Positions 25,499-33,493 of a stretch of 64,000 nucleotides of DNA are shown here, piece by piece. The translations under genes and the position numbers were made by a program. Each line of letters starts with the position of its first letter. Within the stretch, counting starts at the first letter, position 1. The stretch comes from Brevibacillus porteri (GTDB lineage Bacteria; Bacillota; Bacilli; Brevibacillales; Brevibacillaceae): contig NZ_PXZO01000055.1 of the NCBI RefSeq assembly GCF_003013475.1, forward strand, positions 1 to 64,000, in the 5' to 3' direction. The notes under the pieces were generated by a model. It saw only the letters and a list, made by a program, of their open reading frames with translations. It searched no databases and was not told where the DNA came from.

Positions 25499-26785
25499 AT
25501 GGCAATGATTACTGACATTTATGCACGCGAAATTATGGACTCCCGCGGTAATCCAACTGTGGAAGTAGAAGTGTATCTCGAAGATGGCTCGATGGGTCGC
25601 GCAGATGTTCCATCTGGAGCGTCTACAGGTGCGTATGAAGCAGTTGAGCTTCGCGACGGTGACAAATCCCGCTACTTGGGTAAAGGCGTTCTGAAAGCCG
25701 TAGAGAACGTGAATGAAATCATTGCTCCTGAACTGATCGGCATGGACGCCCTCGATCAAGTTGGCATCGATATGGCGATGATTCAGCTCGACGGTACACC
25801 AAACAAAGCCAAGCTGGGCGCAAACGCGATTCTCGGCGTGTCCATGGCAGTAGCACGTGCAGCTGCAGACTCTCTCGGCGTTCCTCTCTACAACTACCTC
25901 GGTGGCTTCAACGCGAGAATGTTGCCAGTTCCTATGATGAACATCCTGAACGGTGGTAAGCACGCAGACAACACTGTAGACATTCAGGAATTCATGGTCA
26001 TGCCAGTAGGTGCTACTTCCTTTAAGGAAGCGCTGCGCACAGGTGCGGAAATTTTCCACTCCCTGAAAAAAGTATTGGGTGAAAAAGGTCTGAGCACAGC
26101 AGTAGGGGATGAAGGTGGCTTCGCTCCAAACCTGAAATCCAACGAAGAAGCGATCACAACCATTTTGGATGCGATCAAGGCAGCAGGCTATGAGCCAGGC
26201 AAAGACGTGTTCCTCGCGCTGGACGTTGCAGCTACAGAAATGTTCAAAGATGGCAAATACCACTTCGAAGGCGAAGGCGTTGTGAAAACAACAGAAGAAA
26301 TGATCGCGTTCTACGAAGATCTGGTAAGCAAATACCCAATCATCTCTATCGAAGACGGTCTGTCTGAAGACGACTGGGATGGCTGGAAAGCACTGACTGA
26401 CAAGCTGGGTAGCAAAGTTCAGCTGGTAGGTGACGACTTGTTCGTAACGAACACGGAGCGTCTGGCTCGCGGAATCGAGACCTCTACAGGTAACTCCATT
26501 CTGGTAAAAGTAAACCAAATCGGTACGCTGACAGAAACCTTTGAAGCAATCGAAATGGCGAAGCTGGCTGGCTATACTGCGGTGATCTCCCACCGTTCCG
26601 GTGAAACCGAAGACTCTACGATTTCGGATATCGCAGTGGCTACAAATGCAGGTCAAATCAAGACTGGTGCGCCTTCCCGCACTGACCGCGTAGCGAAGTA
26701 CAACCAATTGCTGCGTATTGAAGACGAACTCGCTGATACAGCTCGTTTTGGCGGTCGTTCTGCATTCTACAACCTGAAGAAGTAA
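25499..26785 (+). CDS. eno: enolase
   Basis: A 428-residue enolase dehydrating 2-phosphoglycerate to phosphoenolpyruvate; also a frequent degradosome partner. N-terminal AREIMDSRGNPTVEVEV, the loop SGASTG, the Mg ligand region (LALDVAATEM, SIEDGLSEDDW, VGDDL), the catalytic-base region ILVKVNQIGTL and the lid SHRSGETED are intact. The ATG at 25499 (MAMITDIYA) is 11 bases after AAGGAG; the upstream in-frame GTG at 25469 lies before the ribosome site and is rejected. Last gene of the operon. Confidence 0.98.
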   Translation: MAMITDIYAREIMDSRGNPTVEVEVYLEDGSMGRADVPSGASTGAYEAVELRDGDKSRYLGKGVLKAVENVNEIIAPELIGMDALDQVGIDMAMIQLDGTPNKAKLGANAILGVSMAVARAAADSLGVPLYNYLGGFNARMLPVPMMNILNGGKHADNTVDIQEFMVMPVGATSFKEALRTGAEIFHSLKKVLGEKGLSTAVGDEGGFAPNLKSNEEAITTILDAIKAAGYEPGKDVFLALDVAATEMFKDGKYHFEGEGVVKTTEEMIAFYEDLVSKYPIISIEDGLSEDDWDGWKALTDKLGSKVQLVGDDLFVTNTERLARGIETSTGNSILVKVNQIGTLTETFEAIEMAKLAGYTAVISHRSGETEDSTISDIAVATNAGQIKTGAPSRTDRVAKYNQLLRIEDELADTARFGGRSAFYNLKK

Positions 26786-26804
26786 GCTTACATGATTGAT
26801 AGAT

Positions 26805-26863
26805 AAAAAGAACAGTGGCAGTCCAGGATGCAAGAAAGTCCGGGACTGCCGCTGTTCTTTTTG
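26805..26863 (+). terminator. terminator after eno
   Basis: Long stem AAAAAGAACAGTGGCAGTCC with GGGACTGCCGCTGTTCTTTTT (one mismatch, some bulging) and terminal Ts. Ends the glycolytic operon. Confidence 0.92.
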
Positions 26864-26907
26864 TAGGATGAAAGAAACATGCCACCGCACTCAAGTTTTT
26901 GCATACG

Positions 26908-26946
26908 AAAAAAGACTGCCCATACAACTCGATGGACAGTCTTTTT
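26908..26946. terminator. bidirectional terminator before siderophore ATPase
   Basis: Stem AAAAAGACTGCCCAT/ATGGACAGTCTTTTT with one bulge and a six-base loop; A- and T-tracts on both sides. Confidence 0.9.
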
Positions 26947-26958
26947 GTTGTTTGGCGC

Positions 26959-27786
26959 TTAAGACATGGCGAATGCTTTTGGTTCGGCCTGCACAAAGCC
27001 CAGGCGGCTTTTACTGTACGGGATGCACATAGGAGTTCCGTACAGCGGGTCTTGGGTAATTTGACAATCCATATCGAAAACCGTACGGACAAGGTCGGTC
27101 GTCAGTACTTCGTTTGGAGCCCCTTCTGCCACTACGGTCTGATTGTGAACGGCAACGATATGATGGGCATAGCGGCAAGCGAGATTCAGATCGTGAAGAA
27201 CCATGACGATGGTGCGCTGTTCTGTTTGATTCAGTTCAAACAACAGGTCCAAAATCTCAATCTGATGCGACATATCCAAATAAGTCGTAGGCTCATCCAG
27301 CAAAATCGTTTCGGTACCTTGGGCGAGCGTCATTGCGATCCAGGCGCGTTGACGTTGTCCGCCAGAGAGACTGTCGACGGCACGGTTAGCCATATCCGTG
27401 AGTTGAGTAGCTGCCAATGCTTTGCTGACCATCTGCTCGTCTTCTTCTGACCATTGCTGTAGCCAGTTTTGATAAGGATAGCGTCCTTGCTTGACCAATT
27501 GCAGAATCGTTAATCCTTCTGGTGCAGATGGGCCTTGAGGAAGGATGGCAAGACGTTTGGCTACCTCTTTGGTAGAGCGTTTCGCGATCGATTCTCCTTC
27601 AAGCAGGATGGCGCCTTCCTTTGGTTTGAGTAAACGTGCCAGAGAGCGCAGCAATGTCGATTTGCCACTGCCATTACTGCCAATGAAAACGGTGATTTTT
27701 CCACGCGGGATGTTTAAATCTAATGCTTCAATGATGTTGCGTTCTCCGTACGATAACGTAAGCCGTTGGGTTTCCAAAGCTTGCAT
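26959..27786 (-). CDS. iron-siderophore ABC transporter ATP-binding protein
   Basis: A 275-residue FecE/FhuC/YusV-type ATPase. Walker A GSNGSGKST at 36-44, signature LSGGQ at 140-144 and Walker B ILLDEP at 161-166 are intact, followed by the D-loop and VLHDLNLACRYAHH switch His. GAAAGGAG precedes the ATG. It lies on the same strand as the two permeases at 28354-30398, with a 567-base gap holding two hairpin elements. It is the only siderophore-type ATPase in the window and may also serve the 12.7-16 kb system. Confidence 0.95.
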   Translation of the reverse strand: MQALETQRLTLSYGERNIIEALDLNIPRGKITVFIGSNGSGKSTLLRSLARLLKPKEGAILLEGESIAKRSTKEVAKRLAILPQGPSAPEGLTILQLVKQGRYPYQNWLQQWSEEDEQMVSKALAATQLTDMANRAVDSLSGGQRQRAWIAMTLAQGTETILLDEPTTYLDMSHQIEILDLLFELNQTEQRTIVMVLHDLNLACRYAHHIVAVHNQTVVAEGAPNEVLTTDLVRTVFDMDCQITQDPLYGTPMCIPYSKSRLGFVQAEPKAFAMS

Positions 27787-27845
27787 ATGGGTTGGACTCC
27801 TTTCAAACGTATAGGAAGTTAAAAAATATATTCAGGCAGCATGTG

Positions 27846-28060
27846 GCTGTGGTGGGGAGAAGAATATTTCCAGACTAGGCTCAGTGCTCCGTCCCTCGGG
27901 GAAGCATGGACTGCCCGCTCCGAAGTGATTAGCGGGGAAACGCAAAAGTGGTAGCCGCTACGTCGAATAGGCAGGGTTGCGTTTCTTTTGCCCGCTAATC
28001 CCTTCTCCGCTCGGTAGGACTCCACAAGTCGCTACGTCTGGAAATATTCTTCTCTAGCGT
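27846..28060. repeat. long hairpin element E1 (structured RNA or MITE-like)
   Basis: Outer stem: a perfect 19-bp inverted repeat, GAGAAGAATATTTCCAGAC (27857-27875) with its complement at 28036-28054. Inner stem: GATTAGCGGG-GAAACGCAA (27927-27945) with 27977-28000 (five-base bulge). Unpaired boxes are GCTGTGGTGG (27846-27855), GCTCAG (27879-27884) and ACTGCCCGCTCC (27910-27921). There is no coding frame with a ribosome site. The same layout with different stem sequences recurs inverted at 28115-28337 (E2). Confidence 0.8.
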
Positions 28061-28114
28061 AACCGATGACATTTTTTAGTCTTTTCAATCTTTAAAAACA
28101 TGGATAACACAGAA

Positions 28115-28337
28115 AGCTCGTAGAGGAAACAGGAGAAATAAGCGAAGATCTTTGGTACACCGACCGAGACGGAATGCAAAAAGCGAAACACGATCTTAAG
28201 CGTCCACCTCTGAAAAACTTCCTGAAAGAACCACTTTGGACGCGGTTTCGCTTTTTGCATGGAGTCGGGCAGTGAATCCCTCAGTGGGTGGGACAAGAAG
28301 CTGAGCGTTTTTTCCTGTTTCCTCCCACCACCACAGC
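28115..28337. repeat. long hairpin element E2, diverged inverted copy of E1
   Basis: Read on the minus strand it has, in the same order and near-identical spacing as E1: GCTGTGGTGG (28337-28328), a 12-bp outer stem GAGGAAACAGGA (28324-28313 with 28134-28123), GCTCAG (28306-28301), ACTGCCCGACTCC (28273-28261), then a perfect 16-bp inner stem ATGCAAAAAGCGAAAC (28260-28245 with 28189-28174) and a 7-bp apical stem (28243-28237 with 28206-28200). Stem sequences differ from E1 but pairing is preserved. Confidence 0.8.
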
Positions 28338-28353
28338 GGGACAAAGTTCTTTA

Positions 28354-29391
28354 CTAGCGATTTCGGTTTTTGTACAGCAAGTAGATGAAAAAGGGAGCGC
28401 CGATGGCAGAGGTGAATACCCCTACAGGCACTTCGATTGGTGAAAAAGCCATGCGTGCAATCAAATCCGCAAGCAATACGATAATGGCACCCAAGAAAGC
28501 CGAGAGTGTCATGGCACCGCCAAAGGACGGACCAATCAGTTGTTTGGCAATGTGTGGCGCCAGCAAAGCCACAAAGCTGATGTCTCCTCCAACAGAGACG
28601 GCTGTTCCCGTCAAAGCCGCGCAAATCATGAGCAGGAGGAAGCGATCCAATTGCAAGGAACTGCCGAGACTCGTCGCCAGATCATCCCCGAGCTGTTGAA
28701 TGTTCACGCGTCTAGCAAGTAAGGCGGCTACGAGAATCAGTCCGACGACCCACGGCAAAATCATGAATACGTCGTTCCAGGCAACGCCGTAGATGCTTCC
28801 TGTCAGCCAGAGCAATGCCTTATTTTGCAGCAAAAACGGGCTGAACATGATCAGCATGGTGACAATGGCACCCGCTGCGATTTTGATTCCAACACCGATC
28901 ATGACGAGACGAAGCGGCGTAACTCCTTTTTTCCAAGAGAGGGCGTACAGCAGGAATGTTGTCAATGTCGCTCCCAAAAAAGCGATGGGAGGAAGCCATT
29001 TGATGCTCGCTGTTTCAAATAGGATCAAAAAGCCGACTGCAAAAACAGATGCTCCACCGGATACTCCAAGAATATCTGGGGAAGCCAACGGATTGCGGAC
29101 GAGGCCCTGCATGATGGCACCAGCAACGGCAAGTGCGGCACCTACCAGAATAGCGATGACGATGCGCGGCAGGCGAAATTGCTCCACAATCAAAGCATTC
29201 TCTTCTGAACCAATTCCCAACAAAACTTTGACCACATCGAGCGGGGCGATTTTCATTTCACCCATTCCGAGACTGACAACCGCCACTGCGATGACGATCA
29301 GCAAGGCGAGTAGCGAAAACCAGATCGTCTTTCTATGTAGCTGAAACGATGAAAAGCGCTTGCCGATGCGAAGAGACAGGTAGTCTTTCAT
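28354..29391 (-). CDS. FecCD-family iron-siderophore permease
   Basis: A 345-residue membrane protein with about ten helices. It carries RLPRIVIAILVGAALAVAGAIMQGLVRNPLASPDILG and the late GGDISFVALLAPHIAKQLIG coupling region. The start ATG overlaps the stop of the upstream permease by one base (TAATG), with AAGGGG as ribosome site, so synthesis is coupled. Pairs with the next gene to form the membrane channel. Confidence 0.94.
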   Translation of the reverse strand: MKDYLSLRIGKRFSSFQLHRKTIWFSLLALLIVIAVAVVSLGMGEMKIAPLDVVKVLLGIGSEENALIVEQFRLPRIVIAILVGAALAVAGAIMQGLVRNPLASPDILGVSGGASVFAVGFLILFETASIKWLPPIAFLGATLTTFLLYALSWKKGVTPLRLVMIGVGIKIAAGAIVTMLIMFSPFLLQNKALLWLTGSIYGVAWNDVFMILPWVVGLILVAALLARRVNIQQLGDDLATSLGSSLQLDRFLLLMICAALTGTAVSVGGDISFVALLAPHIAKQLIGPSFGGAMTLSAFLGAIIVLLADLIARMAFSPIEVPVGVFTSAIGAPFFIYLLYKNRNR

Positions 29392-30398
29392 TATTTATCC
29401 AGCCCCTTGCGTGCGACATAGATGAAGAAAGGAATCCCGATCAGGGCTGTCATTACTCCAATAGGAACTTCTGCAGGCATTGCGATATACCGAGCGCCTA
29501 TGTCTGCTAACAGCAGTAGGATGGAACCAAGCAGACCGCTGTACAAAAGCACCCAGCGAGTGTCGATTCCAACGAGATAGCGGGCCAGATGCGGAGTAAC
29601 CAATCCGACAAAACCAATGGGTCCAGCAACAGCAACCGCGCAACCGGATAAGAGGACAATGACGATTCCAACACTGAATTTGACCAATAATGTGCGTTGT
29701 CCGAGACCTTTTGCTACGTCATCACCCATCAATAAGGTTTGAATCGGACGTGCGAGGACAAAAGCAGCGATCCAGGCGATGATCATATAAGGAAAGACAG
29801 TGGCTAAATACTCCAGCTTTCTGCCTCCGACTGACCCTGCTAGCCAGAAAAGCACCTCGTCAGTAGCCTTTTCATTAAGGACCATCATGCCGTGTCGGAT
29901 CGAGGAAGCCAAAGCGGTGATAGCTGCACCCGCTAGAACCAGCTTCACAGGTGAAAGCCCATCTCTGCCGAATGAACCGAGCAAGTAAACGATCAAACCT
30001 GCTACAGCGGCTCCTAAAAAGGAAATCCACGTAAACTGAGTCAAGGAGCTGATTCCGACAAAAGTAACGGCGAACACAACAAAAAGAGAAGCACCTGCAT
30101 TAAGACCGAACAGTTCAACGTCTGCAACAGGGTTTCTCGTCAAGGATTGGAGAAGAGTTCCGGCCAAGCCGAGGCAAAAACCGACCGTAAGCGCATTGAG
30201 CACACGCGGTACTCGCACTTCTTTAATGACGATGTGTTCATTGGAGCCGTTGAAATTCGTGTAGGCATCAATCGCAGTTTGCCAACTCGTGTCAATGACG
30301 CCAAAGATGAGGCTGGCATAACTGAGGTAAGTCAGGAGAAGAAGGGCGAATGCCACTCCCAGAATCTTACGAAAGTTGCTAGCTAAAAAGGAATTCAT
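29391..30398 (-). CDS. FecCD-family iron-siderophore permease
   Basis: A 335-residue membrane protein with the block VRVPRVLNALTVGFCLGLAGTLLQSLTRNPVADVELFG and the C-terminal GPIGFVGLVTPHLARYLVG. First gene of the minus-strand permease-permease-ATPase unit. It diverges from the binding-protein gene at 30582, and the shared spacer holds a near-consensus Fur box, so both arms are probably iron-regulated. Confidence 0.94.
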   Translation of the reverse strand: MNSFLASNFRKILGVAFALLLLTYLSYASLIFGVIDTSWQTAIDAYTNFNGSNEHIVIKEVRVPRVLNALTVGFCLGLAGTLLQSLTRNPVADVELFGLNAGASLFVVFAVTFVGISSLTQFTWISFLGAAVAGLIVYLLGSFGRDGLSPVKLVLAGAAITALASSIRHGMMVLNEKATDEVLFWLAGSVGGRKLEYLATVFPYMIIAWIAAFVLARPIQTLLMGDDVAKGLGQRTLLVKFSVGIVIVLLSGCAVAVAGPIGFVGLVTPHLARYLVGIDTRWVLLYSGLLGSILLLLADIGARYIAMPAEVPIGVMTALIGIPFFIYVARKGLDK

Positions 30399-30472
30399 GA
30401 TGGCTACATCCTTATTTCTTAGATGGTTTCATAGTTAAGTGTAGAGCTACATAAAGGAAGTGTCAATGACGT

Positions 30473-30487
30473 TGATAGTCATTATCA
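30473..30487. promoter_or_regulatory. Fur box (one mismatch)
   Basis: TGATAGTCATTATCA matches TGATAATnATTATCA at 13 of 14 defined positions. It lies between the divergent permease and binding-protein genes, just upstream of the -35 of the latter. Confidence 0.88.
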
Positions 30488-30495
30488 TTTTATGA

Positions 30496-30524
30496 TTGAC
30501 TTTTGACAAGCAGGGGAGTAGGAT
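30496..30524 (+). promoter_or_regulatory. promoter of siderophore-binding protein gene
   Basis: -35 TTGACT (30496-30501), 17-base spacer, -10 TAGGAT (30519-30524). A weaker Fur-like site, TGATATGAATTCTCA, follows at 30537-30551, so Fur may bind on both sides. Confidence 0.65.
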
Positions 30525-30581
30525 AGACTCTGTCATTGATATGAATTCTCATTATAGAAAAGGGAAAGGGGTCCTTTCATC

Positions 30582-31592
30582 ATGTTTTCACGTACATATC
30601 GGACCGTAGGCGGTAAAGCTTTCTTTGCTGTCTTAATGGCGCTCTTGCTGGTTGTTACAGGTTGTGGTACTCCGCAAGCAAGTGAACAAAAGCCTGCAGA
30701 ACAAAAGCCTGCTGATCAAGCAACAGGCAATTCGGAGGGTTCCGGCCAAAGCTACACAGTGAAACACGCGATGGGCGAAACAACCATTAAAGGTACACCA
30801 AAACGCATCGTCATGTTGACCAACCAAGGTACAGAAACCTTGATGGCTCTCGGTGTGAAGCCAGTAGGGGCTGTGGGTGCTGCTCATGATCCAACACAAT
30901 TCTACGATTTCACCAAGTCTTTCCTTGAGGGGACAAAATCCGTAGGTACAGAAGGTCAACCTAACCTGGAAGCAATCGCTGCACTGAAACCTGACCTGAT
31001 TCTGGGTATGAAATTCCGTCACGAAAAAATTTATCAACAATTGACTGCAATCGCTCCAACCGTATTCGTTGAAGAGCCACGCGGCGATTGGAAAGAAAAC
31101 TTCTCCTTGTTCGCAGAAGCGGTAAACAAAAAGGCTGAGGGAGAAAAAGTCCTCGCTGATTGGAACAAGCGCGTAGAAGAATTTAAAGCAAAAGCTGGCG
31201 ACAAGCTGAACACAAAAGTTTCCGTTGTACGCTTCATGCCTGGTAAAGTTCGCATCTACTATACAAAAACCTTCACAGGCGCGATCTTCAAAGACCTTGG
31301 CCTGGCACGTCCAGCTTCCCAAGACAAAGACGATTTCGCAGCAGAAGTAACCAAAGAGCGCATTCCAGAAATGGACGGCGACATCATGTTCTACTTCACG
31401 TACGAAACAGGCAAAGGCGAGGCTTCCAAGCTGGAGCAAGAGTGGACGAACGATCCTCTCTGGAAAAACCTGAACGTCGTGAAAAACAATAAAGCATTCA
31501 AAGTGGATGACACCATCTGGAATACTTCCGGTGGCGTAATCGCAGCCAATAAAGTACTGGATGAGCTGGAAGGCTACATCATCGGTAAATAA
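30582..31592 (+). CDS. iron-siderophore ABC transporter substrate-binding lipoprotein (2)
   Basis: A 336-residue lipoprotein. The VTGC lipobox puts the modified Cys at residue 28, followed by a Glu/Gln/Lys-rich linker with a duplicated QKPAEQKPA. The type-III binding fold follows (TPKRIVMLTNQGTETLMALGV, LKPDLILGMKFR). It resembles the protein at 12747-13763 over its whole length, so the two receptors arose by duplication and may recognise different ferric chelates. A bidirectional terminator follows. Confidence 0.94.
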   Translation: MFSRTYRTVGGKAFFAVLMALLLVVTGCGTPQASEQKPAEQKPADQATGNSEGSGQSYTVKHAMGETTIKGTPKRIVMLTNQGTETLMALGVKPVGAVGAAHDPTQFYDFTKSFLEGTKSVGTEGQPNLEAIAALKPDLILGMKFRHEKIYQQLTAIAPTVFVEEPRGDWKENFSLFAEAVNKKAEGEKVLADWNKRVEEFKAKAGDKLNTKVSVVRFMPGKVRIYYTKTFTGAIFKDLGLARPASQDKDDFAAEVTKERIPEMDGDIMFYFTYETGKGEASKLEQEWTNDPLWKNLNVVKNNKAFKVDDTIWNTSGGVIAANKVLDELEGYIIGK

Positions 31593-31596
31593 TGAG

Positions 31597-31627
31597 AAAA
31601 GACGGGACTGATGCTCCCGTCTTTTTT
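31597..31627. terminator. bidirectional terminator
   Basis: Eleven-bp stem AAAAGACGGGA/TCCCGTCTTTT, seven-base loop, T-tract on the plus side and A-tract on the minus side. Serves the 30582 gene and the anti-sigma gene. Confidence 0.92.
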
Positions 31628-31633
31628 GTGTTG

Positions 31634-32872
31634 TTATCCTGCCATGTTGTTGAATGTTCCTCGTGGGTAGTAAATGTTTACGTGATCGATGTAGAGGGTG
31701 TTTGGATCATCCGTCATGATACCTGAGAAAATGAATTTCAATTCATAATCAGGAGTTACCTTGTAGGTGTAGATAGTTTGGCCTCCCGTTGTGGTTTTGC
31801 TAGCTGGCTCCCCAAGTGTTTCACGTACCTCGGCAAGTGTGATTGCTTGCAGGCGTGGGTCGTAGGAACGAATATCAACGATCTGCATTCCTTTGTTAAA
31901 GGCGAAGACTAGATTGAGATCCCGGTACGTATTGTACGTGATGCCATTGATGAAGGAGACGACATCCGGTTTGCCCAGCTGTTTTTCTGCGTCATCGAAC
32001 ATATCGTTTTCTACACGATACTGACTGCCAAAGATTTGGCCTTTCTGAGCGAGATCACGCACGCTTTGCAACATCTCGGCATTGTCCGCATACAGCATGA
32101 GATTTTTGTTTCCTTGCGGATAATACAGATGGTATTCAACAAGAATCAGGTCTTCCTTGTTCGTGCTTTTTGTTCCTTGGAAGTGGAATTTCACCTGATA
32201 GTTGTTTGTGACGTCGTAGGTGTAAATCGTTTGATTGCCAAACTCGCTGATACGCCCCGGCTTTCCCCAGCTCTTTTCTACGGCAGACAGGCTGATTTGC
32301 TGCAAACGCGAATCTGTCCTGTGGATGTCTACAATCTGCATACCTTTGTTGTAGCCAAACACGACTTCTTTTTTCGGGTAGGCGGAGTAGGTCAGTCCAT
32401 TTGCTGTGTAGGTTTTCTCAGGCTTTCCCCAGCCCTTTTCGACTTCATCTACGGTTTTTTCCAGAACGAAAGGAAGGGAGATGACTCTGCCTTCTTTCGC
32501 ATTTGAGCGAATTTGTGACAAGAGCTCCTCTGACTGCGGAATAGGCGGTGTCGTCACGATGTTGTTTGGACCCGGTCCCGGAGAAGCGGTAGGAGAGCCA
32601 GGAGCAATAGGCGCAACGGAGTCTGGCAATGTGCTCTGGTGTTGGTTCGTAAGGAGTGAGGCTCCTAGCCAGACGGTCGCAGCGAGTACGGAGCAGAGGG
32701 CCAATCCCTTGCCAAGCGCAGAGAAACCACGATAAGAAGCAGTCCTTCCAGATTTGCTTCCATTTGTTTGGCGAATAGCAGATACGATCTCTTGCTTTTT
32801 TTCTCCACTCATTTTCATATCCGGCATTCCTTGTAATTTCCCTAGTAGGTCATGGTCTGAATTAGATCGCAT
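31634..32872 (-). CDS. putative membrane anti-sigma factor with two YjgB-type (DUF4309) repeats
   Basis: A 412-residue protein. Residues about 1-55 are cytoplasmic and presumably bind the sigma factor; one membrane helix (GLALCSVLAATVWLGASLL) follows, then a Pro/Gly/Ser-rich linker and two tandem extracellular domains of about 130 residues sharing LGKP...YNKGMQIVDI...YTYKV...YYPRG blocks, as in YjgB/DUF4309 proteins. The ATG at 32872 is ten bases after AAGGAG; a TTG at 32878 is too close. It overlaps the sigma gene by 11 bases. The anti-sigma role is inferred from topology and pairing. Confidence 0.85.
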   Translation of the reverse strand: MRSNSDHDLLGKLQGMPDMKMSGEKKQEIVSAIRQTNGSKSGRTASYRGFSALGKGLALCSVLAATVWLGASLLTNQHQSTLPDSVAPIAPGSPTASPGPGPNNIVTTPPIPQSEELLSQIRSNAKEGRVISLPFVLEKTVDEVEKGWGKPEKTYTANGLTYSAYPKKEVVFGYNKGMQIVDIHRTDSRLQQISLSAVEKSWGKPGRISEFGNQTIYTYDVTNNYQVKFHFQGTKSTNKEDLILVEYHLYYPQGNKNLMLYADNAEMLQSVRDLAQKGQIFGSQYRVENDMFDDAEKQLGKPDVVSFINGITYNTYRDLNLVFAFNKGMQIVDIRSYDPRLQAITLAEVRETLGEPASKTTTGGQTIYTYKVTPDYELKFIFSGIMTDDPNTLYIDHVNIYYPRGTFNNMAG

Positions 32873-33386
32873 CGCCAATCATCTCCTTTTTCTCACGCTC
32901 AAGTATTTCCCTGACAGCCTTCATGGCACGGTGCAGTGTCACGTTTACTTTGTTTTCGGACCACCCAAGTATTTCAGCCGTCTCCTTGGAGGACAGTCCT
33001 TTGACTCCACGCAAAATGAGCACCTCGCGAAAAGCGGGCTTTACTTCACGGATTGCATGATAAAGTGCTTGGTGCTCCTCATGTACATGCAGAATTTCTT
33101 CCGGTGTTTTTTCTTCCGTCTCTACATTCGCCAGCCATTTATCTGGCAGCCAATTACGAAGACGTTGCTTTCGTTTATGATCGATGGCGGTATTCCTCGC
33201 GATCGTCAATAGCCATGTTTTCGGTTGCGATCTGCCTTCGAATGCATCCAGAGACCGAAGCGCTTTTAAAAAGACATCCTGAACGAGGTCTTCTACATCG
33301 CGGGTTCCTGTGTAGTAAATAAGAAATTTGTAAATATCATCGCCATAGCGCAGGAACCATTGCTCCATTAAACCGTTTTTGTCCAT
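32862..33386 (-). CDS. ECF RNA polymerase sigma factor
   Basis: A 174-residue sigma-70-family ECF factor. Region 2 contains DVEDLVQDVFLKALRSLDAFEGRSQPKTWLLTIARNTAIDHKR and region 4 the HTH GVKGLSSKETAEILGWSENKVNVTLHRA. AAGGTGG precedes the ATG. Pairing with a membrane protein carrying YjgB-like domains resembles SigX-type envelope-stress systems, but the regulon is unknown. No obvious autoregulatory ECF promoter is visible upstream. Confidence 0.95.
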   Translation of the reverse strand: MDKNGLMEQWFLRYGDDIYKFLIYYTGTRDVEDLVQDVFLKALRSLDAFEGRSQPKTWLLTIARNTAIDHKRKQRLRNWLPDKWLANVETEEKTPEEILHVHEEHQALYHAIREVKPAFREVLILRGVKGLSSKETAEILGWSENKVNVTLHRAMKAVREILEREKKEMIGDAI

Positions 33387-33458
33387 AGCTGAACCACCTT
33401 TTGTACGTTCTACTTGTAATTTGACGACTCAGGGTGCATTTCATTACAAAAACAAAAA

Positions 33459-33486
33459 AACTGCCGGAAGCAAAGGTCCGGCAGTG
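33459..33486 (-). terminator. terminator after FetB-type permease
   Basis: Nine-bp stem ACTGCCGGA/TCCGGCAGT with an eight-base loop, followed on the minus strand by seven Ts. Confidence 0.9.
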
Positions 33487-33493
33487 TGTGCAT

